Shown piece after piece: positions 1 to 4,372 of a DNA stretch of 10,326 nucleotides (within the stretch, counting starts at the first letter, position 1; each line of letters starts with the position of its first letter). Both the position numbers and the translations under genes were made by a program. Origin of the DNA: Burkholderiales bacterium (GTDB lineage Bacteria; Pseudomonadota; Gammaproteobacteria; Burkholderiales; Usitatibacteraceae); assembly GCA_017880705.1 (NCBI GenBank), contig JADGRS010000075.1, positions 1-10,326 of the forward strand, written 5' to 3'. The notes beneath the pieces were generated by a model, which saw only the letters and a list, made by a program, of their open reading frames with translations, was not told where the DNA came from and made no database searches.

Positions 1-407
1 CACTCGCCGATTCCCAGGACGATCGTCGCGACCAGCAGCATCCGCAGCCACAGGTGGAGATGCTTCGCGGTCCTCGTGCCGGCGAAGAAGACGATGAAGG
101 CAAGAGCGCCGTACAGGAGTTCCCGCCGCAACTCCTGTTCCGTGTAGCCGGGATCGACGCTCCAGGCGAGGGATGCGACGGCGAGCGCCAGCCAAGCGAG
201 CACCGCGAGGACGAAGGGTCGCGGCATCCGCGCGAGATCCAGGGGCTGTGCGCCTTTCGCCGCCTGCCACGCGAGCGCGGCCAACGCGCAGACGAGAAAA
301 AACACGCGCCAGCCCGCGGAAGACGGAAAGGGCGCGACGAGGAGGAAGGCCGCGGCGCTAACGATAAACACGCGCTGCGCGCCGCTGGCGGAGCGGATGA
401 TCGGCAT
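1..407 (-). CDS. O-antigen ligase/polymerase family membrane protein, N-terminal part
   Basis: This is an open frame of 135 codons that runs off the left edge, so only the N-terminal third or so of the protein is visible. It is strongly hydrophobic, with about five membrane segments near residues 12-27, 33-50, 64-82, 96-110 and 119-134. Between segments 3 and 4 lies a motif like ASLAWSVDPGYTEQELRRE (79-97). Its WS-x-DP followed by a charged helix is typical of the first periplasmic loop of Wzy/WaaL-type proteins (Wzy_C family). Such proteins polymerise O-antigen or ligate it to lipid A-core at the periplasmic face of the inner membrane; which of the two applies cannot be decided here. The ATG at 407 has no clear SD and lies 6 nt after the CCA of the tRNA gene, so either another start (e.g. 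GTG at codon 13) or processing from the tRNA transcript is possible. The family call is from motif and topology only. Confidence 0.7.
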   Translation of the reverse strand, partial: MPIIRSASGAQRVFIVSAAAFLLVAPFPSSAGWRVFFLVCALAALAWQAAKGAQPLDLARMPRPFVLAVLAWLALAVASLAWSVDPGYTEQELRRELLYGALAFIVFFAGTRTAKHLHLWLRMLLVATIVLGIGE

Positions 408-413
408 CGAATT

Positions 414-491
414 TGGCGCGCCCGACACGATTCGAACGTGCGACCCCTGCCTTCGGAGGGCAGTACTCTAATCCAGCTGAGCTACGGGCGC
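414..491 (-). tRNA. tRNA-Arg (anticodon CCG), CCA encoded
   Basis: Read on the minus strand, a complete cloverleaf is visible. The acceptor stem GCGCCCG (491-485) pairs with CGGGCGC (424-418), followed by discriminator G and an encoded CCA (416-414). The D-arm is GCTC/GAGT with a 10-nt loop containing GG. The anticodon arm is CTGCC/GGCAG with loop CTCCGAA, giving anticodon CCG (plus-strand positions 454-456), which reads Arg codon CGG. The T-arm is GCACG/CGTGT with loop TTCGAAT. At 78 nt, all canonical positions are present and it looks functional. No terminator can fit before the next gene on the same strand, so it may be co-transcribed with the O-antigen gene. Confidence 0.97.
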
Positions 492-540
492 GTAGGTATC
501 GGATTCTAGATCAAAGGGCGGTCTCGCGCAGAGGAAAGGC

Positions 541-546
541 TATAAT
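541..546 (+). promoter_or_regulatory. Sigma-70 -10 element of the cytochrome c5-apaH unit
   Basis: A perfect TATAAT lies 43 bp upstream of the cytochrome ATG, predicting a start of transcription near 553 and a leader of about 37 nt. The region 17 bp further upstream (about 518-523, GCGGTC) is a poor -35, so the promoter may be weak or activator-dependent. The next gene, apaH, follows with a 1-nt gap and probably shares this promoter. Confidence 0.55.
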
Positions 547-589
547 TCGCGGTTCATTTTCCGCGCCCGAGCGTCGAACCGAGGAACAC

Positions 590-1144
590 ATGGCCGATCA
601 CGAACCTCACCATGATCCGATCGAGGACAACATCGAGACCCATCCGGTCAGGCTCGCGATCGGGATCGTGGTCGGCGCCGCCGCGTTGATCGTGGGCATC
701 GTCCTCCTCGCGCAGTTCGCGGTCGGCTCCCATGGCTCGCGCTCGATGCAGGACGATCCGGCGATGTCTTCGGCGAACGTTGCCAAGCGCCTCGCCCCCG
801 CGGCCCAGCTGGTCGTCGATCAGGCCGCGCCCGCGGCCGCGGCAACGCCCGCGCCCGTCGCGTCGGTGACAATTCCTCCCGCCGCCGGCAAGGCGCCTTC
901 GCCGGCCGCAGGCAAGGCGACCTTCGACGCGGTGTGCAGCGTTTGCCATGGAGCGGGTGTGGCCGGCGCGCCGAAGTTCGCCGACAAGGCCGCCTGGGCG
1001 CCGCGCATCAAGACTGGGATCGAGGCGCTCTACGCGAGCGCGCTGAAGGGCAAGGGCGCGATGCCGCCGAAAGGGGGCAACCCCGCGCTCGCCGACGCCG
1101 ACGTGAAGGCCGTAGTCGACTACATGGTCGCCGCGGCGAAGTAA
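590..1144 (+). CDS. Membrane-anchored cytochrome c5-like c-type cytochrome
   Basis: A 184-aa protein with three parts. The cytoplasmic N-terminus is short and rich in acidic residues and His (1-20). One membrane segment follows at about 22-45 (RLAIGIVVGAAALIVGIVLL), then an Ala/Pro-rich linker (about 70-108). The C-terminal class I cytochrome c domain has one haem-binding CSVCH (C116, C119, H120) and a likely axial Met at M158 in KGAMPPKGG, a cytochrome c5/CBB3-type arrangement. The haem domain should lie in the periplasm, tethered to the inner membrane, shuttling electrons to a terminal oxidase or another acceptor; the partner cannot be inferred. The ATG at 590 is chosen because GAGGAA (581-586) sits just upstream. 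The frame stays open back to 413, but that upstream part is leader and antisense tRNA. apaH starts right after the stop, indicating an operon. Confidence 0.9.
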   Translation: MADHEPHHDPIEDNIETHPVRLAIGIVVGAAALIVGIVLLAQFAVGSHGSRSMQDDPAMSSANVAKRLAPAAQLVVDQAAPAAAATPAPVASVTIPPAAGKAPSPAAGKATFDAVCSVCHGAGVAGAPKFADKAAWAPRIKTGIEALYASALKGKGAMPPKGGNPALADADVKAVVDYMVAAAK

Positions 1145-1145
1145 C

Positions 1146-1967
1146 CTGGCCACCTACGCGATCGGCGACCTGCAGGGATGCTACGAGCCCCTTGCGAGGC
1201 TCGTGGATTCGCTGAAGTTCGACCCTTCTCGAGATCGCCTGTGGTTCGTCGGCGATCTCGTCAATCGCGGCCCCGACTCGCTTGCCTGCCTTCGCTTCGT
1301 CAAGTCGCTCGGCGACTCCGCGGTCACGGTGATCGGCAACCACGACTTTCACTTGCTGTGCGTCGGCGAAGGCATCGAGAAGCGCAGGAAGCGCGACACG
1401 ATCGACGCGGTCCTCGAGGCGCCCGATCGCGCCGAGCTGCTGGAATGGCTGCGGCACCGCCCTCTCATGCATGTCGAAGGGGGATTCGCGCTGGTGCACG
1501 CGGGACTCCTGCCGCAGTGGAGCGTGCCGCGCGCTCGCGCGCTCGCCGCCGAAGTGGAATCGCGCCTGCGCGCACCCGACTATCGCGCGCTCCTCGAGAA
1601 GATGTACGGCGACGATCCCGACCGGTGGGACGACGGCCTCGCCGGCGTCGAGCGCCTGCGCGTGATCGTCAACGCGATGACACGGCTGCGGTTGTGCGCG
1701 CCCGACGGCGCGATGGCGCTCGAGTTCAAGGGCGAGCCGGGCGACGCGGACGAAGGACTCACGCCGTGGTTCGACATGCCCGGACGCCTGAGTGCCGACC
1801 ATACGGTGATCTTCGGGCACTGGTCGGCGTTGGGCCTCACCACGCGCCCGAATCTGCTCGGGCTGGACAGCGGCTGCGTGTGGGGCCGCAAGCTCAGCGC
1901 GGTGAGCCTCGGGGACCGGAAGATCCTGCAGGTCCCATGCCCCCAGTCTCAAGGCCGAGAAGACTAG
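1146..1967 (+). CDS. apaH: Bis(5'-nucleosyl)-tetraphosphatase (symmetrical), ApaH
   Basis: Cytoplasmic calcineurin-like metallophosphatase that splits Ap4A symmetrically into two ADP, clearing alarmone-like dinucleotides and NpnN caps on RNA. With the start at CTG 1146 the protein is 273 aa (E. coli about 280) and begins MATYAIGDLQGCYEPL, matching the family N-terminus. Visible motifs are GDLQGC (7-12, metal ligand D8; Gln replaces the usual His, as in many ApaH proteins), GDLVNRGP (36-43), GNHD (64-67), VHAG (117-120), FGHW (223-226) and LDSGCVWG (240-247). The first ATG/GTG/TTG in frame is GTG 1203, which would delete the D8 motif. An in-frame stop at 1113-1115 leaves no canonical start upstream, so CTG, 1 nt after the cytochrome TAA, is the best choice. 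The 3' end overlaps convergent plsC by 74 bp. The product is near certain; the start codon is less so. Confidence 0.93.
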   Translation: MATYAIGDLQGCYEPLARLVDSLKFDPSRDRLWFVGDLVNRGPDSLACLRFVKSLGDSAVTVIGNHDFHLLCVGEGIEKRRKRDTIDAVLEAPDRAELLEWLRHRPLMHVEGGFALVHAGLLPQWSVPRARALAAEVESRLRAPDYRALLEKMYGDDPDRWDDGLAGVERLRVIVNAMTRLRLCAPDGAMALEFKGEPGDADEGLTPWFDMPGRLSADHTVIFGHWSALGLTTRPNLLGLDSGCVWGRKLSAVSLGDRKILQVPCPQSQGRED

Positions 1968-2652
1968 CCACTCGCGCTCGGGTTTGAGCCGCGACGTCGC
2001 GCCGGGTGGCGCGCTCGGCATCGATCGGCTCCGCGAAATCGATTCTCACGATCACCTCGCGCTGCCGGATGATGAGCGCAAGCGATTGCATGAACGTGCG
2101 CTCGCCGACGAAGGAAACTTCTCGGCACGGGCCGCCGTGTGGCGTTTCATAGCGGATCGCGACGGGATAGACGTGGGCCGCGTTGCCCACGGCGGCCTCG
2201 AAGAGCGAGCTGTGGAACTTGAGCAGCGTGTCGCCCTCGGTGGTGATCCCCTCGGGGAAGAGGCCCACGCAATCGCCGCCTGCGAGGGCGGCGTGAACCC
2301 TTTCCGTGGTGCGTGCGGTGTCGCGCCACTCGTGGCGGCGCATGAAGAGCGTGCCCGCTTCCTCGGCGATCCATCCCGCGATGGGCCAATCGCGGATCTC
2401 GCTCTTGGCGATGAATCGCGTCGGCCGGGCGCTCGAGATCACGAATATGTCGAGCCACGAGACGTGGTTCGCGGCGACCATCGCCGCGCGATCGCCTTCA
2501 TCGGGTACGCCGCCTTCGACGTGTGCGCTTACGTTGAGGATGCGCAGGAGCTTCGAGGACCACCACTTAGTGACCGCGCGCTTTCGCGCGGCGCCCATGC
2601 GGGGATAGGCAAAGCGCAGGAGCATCGCCGCCACCGCGGCGTGCCCCGCCAT
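1894..2652 (-). CDS. plsC: 1-acyl-sn-glycerol-3-phosphate acyltransferase (PlsC/LPLAT family)
   Basis: Acylates lysophosphatidic acid to phosphatidic acid at the inner membrane, a step in phospholipid synthesis. All four LPLAT blocks are present: NHVSWLD (62-68, the HX4D catalytic pair H63/D68), GTLFMRR (100-106), FPEG (132-135) and VYPVAI (161-166). The length from ATG 2652 is 252 aa. The frame upstream of this ATG still reads like a PlsC N-terminus (IRPVRILRWTRMAGHAA) but contains no ATG, GTG or TTG up to the preceding gene's stop, so the true start may be earlier at a rare codon. The last 24 residues, Gly/Ser/Pro-rich, are encoded antisense to the end of apaH and look like a non-conserved tail. 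It lies 40 bp after the lipoprotein gene and is probably the third gene of the kinase operon. Whether it is the essential PlsC or a paralogue (e.g. acting on ornithine lipid) cannot be settled. Confidence 0.88.
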   Translation of the reverse strand: MAGHAAVAAMLLRFAYPRMGAARKRAVTKWWSSKLLRILNVSAHVEGGVPDEGDRAAMVAANHVSWLDIFVISSARPTRFIAKSEIRDWPIAGWIAEEAGTLFMRRHEWRDTARTTERVHAALAGGDCVGLFPEGITTEGDTLLKFHSSLFEAAVGNAAHVYPVAIRYETPHGGPCREVSFVGERTFMQSLALIIRQREVIVRIDFAEPIDAERATRRDVAAQTRARVASLLGLETGGMGPAGSSGPRGSPR

Positions 2653-2692
2653 TCGCGTCCAGCGCAGGATCCTGACCGGACGAATCGCGTCG

Positions 2693-3151
2693 TTAATGCG
2701 TGACGCGCGTGATGCCGCCGCGCCCGGACAGAATGCGCACGCGATCGCCGGCGCGGAACGCCTCGTCGGCTTCCTGCACCACGGCGATGTACCTGCCTGA
2801 ATCGAGCAGCACCGTCACTTCGACACCGCGCCGCTCGTTCGCCGATCTCTCGACGTTCTGGCCGATGATCCCGCCCAGGATTGCTCCGCCGATCGCTCCG
2901 GCGATCTGCCCGTTGCCGCCGCCCACGTTGCTGCCCGCGAGGCCGCCCAGGACCGCTCCGGACGCTGTGCCGACTCCGGTATCACGCGGATCGATGTGCA
3001 CTTCGCGCACCGATTCCACGACGCCGAAACGCACCGACTGCTCTCCGCGCGTCTCGTATGCGCGATAGTCGCCCGCGCCGCCGGGATACGCGCAACCGCC
3101 GGCCAGGAGCATTCCCAGCGCGGCCGGTGCAAACCATTTCGATCTCGTCAT
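2693..3151 (-). CDS. Glycine-zipper (SlyB/17-kDa antigen-like) outer-membrane lipoprotein
   Basis: A 152-aa protein with a lipoprotein signal: basic start, hydrophobic stretch and LLAGGC with the lipidated Cys at position 20. A glycine-zipper 2TM segment spans about 60-98, with repeated GxxxG spacing (GAVLGGLAG and GAIGGAILGGIIG), as in SlyB, PcP and Rickettsia 17-kDa antigen proteins. It is followed by a small beta-rich domain (about 108-150, VEVTVLLDSGRYIAVVQ). Such proteins sit in the outer membrane and are linked to envelope stability; their exact role is poorly known. GGAGAAGG directly upstream of ATG 3151 supports the start. The kinase stop lies 12 bp upstream and plsC lies 40 bp downstream on the same strand, indicating co-transcription. 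An envelope function fits plsC but not obviously the kinase. Confidence 0.88.
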   Translation of the reverse strand: MTRSKWFAPAALGMLLAGGCAYPGGAGDYRAYETRGEQSVRFGVVESVREVHIDPRDTGVGTASGAVLGGLAGSNVGGGNGQIAGAIGGAILGGIIGQNVERSANERRGVEVTVLLDSGRYIAVVQEADEAFRAGDRVRILSGRGGITRVTH

Positions 3152-3163
3152 TTCCTTCTCCTC

Positions 3164-4096
3164 TCAAAGTGCTTCCGCGAACGCCTCGCGGAAGCGTTGT
3201 GCGATCTCTTCGCGCGCGGGGCGGTGGTTCTGGCCGCCGCGATGCGCGATCTTGAGCGAGCCCATCAACGAAGCGAGACGGGCCGCTTTCTCCCAGCTCC
3301 AGCCGCGCCCCATGCCATGGAGGAGCCCGGCGCGATATGCATCTCCGCAGCCCGTCGGATCCACCGCGCTCTCGGCCTTCACGGCCGGCACGTCGATGCG
3401 GCGCCCGCCCGTGAGGACGGTCGAGCCCTCCGCCCCCCGCGTGACCACGACCGCCTCCATCATAGCCGCCAGCTCCGCGATGCCCTTGCCCGTCTTCTGC
3501 TCGACAACGCGGGCCTCGTAATCGTTCACCGTGAGCGCGGCGGCGCCGGCCATGAGCCCGAGGAGCTCCGGCCCGGAGAACATCGGCAGGCCCTGGCCGG
3601 GGTCGAACACGTGGCGGATTCCCGCGGCCGCGAGATCGCGCGCGTGCTCGATCATTCCCTGGCGCCCGTCGGGCGACACGATGCCGAGCGTCACGTCCTC
3701 GGCGTCTGCAACGAGATTGCGGTGGGAGAACGACATGGCGCCGGGATGGAACGCGATAATCTGGTTGTCGTCGATATCGGTCGTGATGAAGGCCTGCGCG
3801 GTGAACTGATCTTCGAGCGTGAGCACGTGGCGGCTGGAAATCGACAGCCCGTCCAGGCGCTCTTCGTACGGCCCGAAATCGTGACCCACGGTCGCCATCA
3901 GGTGGCATTCCTCGCCGAGGAGCTTCAGGTTGTACGCGATGTTTCCCGCCGTTCCGCCGTATTCGCGCCGCATGTCGGGCACCATGTACGAAACGTTGAG
4001 GATATGGATCTGATCGGGGAGGATCAGCTTCTTGAACTGGTCCGGGAACACCATGATGGTGTCGTAGGCCAGGGAGCCGCACACGAGAGTGGTCAT
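3164..4096 (-). CDS. PfkB-family nucleoside (adenosine-type) kinase
   Basis: A 310-aa ribokinase-fold enzyme expected to phosphorylate the 5'-OH of a nucleoside or sugar with ATP in the cytoplasm. The N-terminal part has the substrate-binding GGTAGNIAYNL (47-57). The C-terminal part has VTRGAEGS (218-225) and the PfkB signature DPTGCGDAYRAG (246-257), with the anion hole and catalytic base D252. The start MTTLVCGSLAYD, the stretch TTDIDDNQIIAFHPGAMS (105-122) and FDPGQGLP (164-171) resemble, from memory, the broad-specificity nucleoside kinase of Burkholderia thailandensis. A nucleoside substrate is therefore more likely than ribose or fructose, but this is inference. The start at ATG 4096 fits the family N-terminus; a TATAAT ends just 6 nt before it, with no SD, so the mRNA is probably leaderless. 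The same frame stays open far upstream (to about 8413), but that stretch is antisense to other genes. Confidence 0.9.
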   Translation of the reverse strand: MTTLVCGSLAYDTIMVFPDQFKKLILPDQIHILNVSYMVPDMRREYGGTAGNIAYNLKLLGEECHLMATVGHDFGPYEERLDGLSISSRHVLTLEDQFTAQAFITTDIDDNQIIAFHPGAMSFSHRNLVADAEDVTLGIVSPDGRQGMIEHARDLAAAGIRHVFDPGQGLPMFSGPELLGLMAGAAALTVNDYEARVVEQKTGKGIAELAAMMEAVVVTRGAEGSTVLTGGRRIDVPAVKAESAVDPTGCGDAYRAGLLHGMGRGWSWEKAARLASLMGSLKIAHRGGQNHRPAREEIAQRFREAFAEAL

Positions 4097-4102
4097 GGCG
4101 CG

Positions 4103-4108
4103 ATTATA
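4103..4108 (-). promoter_or_regulatory. -10 element of the kinase operon, leaderless-type promoter
   Basis: On the minus strand TATAAT (4108-4103) is followed by CGCGCC and then the kinase ATG (4096). With the usual 6-7 nt from the -10 to the transcription start, transcription would begin at or next to the A of ATG, giving an mRNA without a leader. There is no SD in this spacer. The -35 region (about 4126-4131, GGGGTG) is poor. Confidence 0.6.
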
Positions 4109-4219
4109 TCGGCGCAGGAAGCGCTCACCCCGGAGGACGTGCGGTATCAAAACGCCGACGAGCGGCATTGACCATTGCAAACGTAACAGCGAAGCTGAGC
4201 GTGCTGCATCGGGTTTCGA

Positions 4220-4253
4220 GGCCGGCGGTCCCATATGACCGGCCGATAGTAAT
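4220..4253 (+). promoter_or_regulatory. Probable promoter with overlapping inverted repeat, upstream of the riboswitch
   Basis: The riboswitch transcript must start upstream of about 4269. TAGTAAT (4247-4253) is a reasonable -10 that would start transcription near 4259, about 10 nt before the first paired aptamer base. No good -35 is seen at 17 bp (GGCGGT). Instead this region holds inverted repeats: GGCCGG (4220-4225) with CCGGCC (4239-4244), and CGGTC (4226-4230) with GACCG (4237-4241), around CATATG. These could be an activator or repressor site that replaces or covers the -35. GCCGATAG (4242-4249) also resembles a flagellar sigma-28 -10, but its -35 is missing. The rest of 4109-4219 shows no recognisable feature. 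Confidence 0.35.
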
Positions 4254-4268
4254 CCCTGTCGGCGCACG

Positions 4269-4368
4269 TTTCTGAAACAGGGCAAACCCATCGAAAGGTG
4301 GGGACGCAAAATTTCCGGTCTAAGGGGCCTCACCGCCCTACGACAGCGGGATTGCCAGAAAGGCGGTG
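4269..4368 (+). ncRNA. Cyclic-di-GMP-I (GEMM-I) riboswitch, including the SD-overlapping expression platform
   Basis: The segment aligns with the GEMM-I consensus (Vibrio cholerae Vc2 type). It has ACAGGGCAAAC (4277-4287), then hairpin P2 CCCATC-GAAA-GGTGGG (4287-4302, written with its four-base loop) whose GAAA tetraloop is 4293-4296. GGGACGCAAA follows (4301-4310), then the P3 base TTCC/GGGA (4313-4316 with 4348-4351). The tetraloop-receptor-like TCTAAG (4319-4324) faces TACGA (4339-4343), and GGGATTGCC closes the core (4348-4356). The ligand-contacting positions equivalent to Vc2 G20 and C92 are G4282 and C4355. G at position 20 favours c-di-GMP over 3',3'-cGAMP, whose variants carry A. 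The RNA leads directly into the DUF1631 gene. Its 3' end overlaps the SD, and no terminator U-run is seen, so control is probably at translation initiation. The aptamer identity is secure; the direction of the switch is not. Confidence 0.94.
4357..4368 (+). promoter_or_regulatory. Extended Shine-Dalgarno sequence of the DUF1631 gene
   Basis: AGAAAGGCGGTG matches 11 of 12 positions of AGAAAGGAGGTG, the complement of the extended 16S rRNA 3' end known from Betaproteobacteria. It lies 4 nt before ATG 4373 and decides that start over the GTG at 4298, which is inside the riboswitch. Its 5' part (AGAAA, with C4356) is complementary to TTTCTG at 4269-4274. Its 3' part (GGCGGTG, 4362-4368) is complementary to CACCGCC at 4331-4337. 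Confidence 0.8.
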
Positions 4369-4372
4369 CACC

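Noticed and set aside
54..509. A plus-strand frame of 151 codons spanning the tRNA
   Set aside because: It runs antisense to the O-antigen-type gene and to the tRNA; its composition is Arg/Glu/Gly-rich without motifs.
1008..2021. Long frames opposite or out of frame with apaH (1008-2021 minus, 1178-1987 plus)
   Set aside because: Arg/Ala-rich shadows of apaH. The apaH frame has the full set of metallophosphatase motifs.
4223..4249. Flagellar sigma-28 promoter for the riboswitch transcript (GCCGATAG)
   Set aside because: The -10-like octamer is close to consensus, but the segment 11 bp upstream has no TAAA-like -35, so it is not called.
4298..4372. A longer DUF1631 protein starting at GTG 4298
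   Set aside because: It would translate through the riboswitch P2 and P3. The extended SD 4 nt before ATG 4373 sets the start there.
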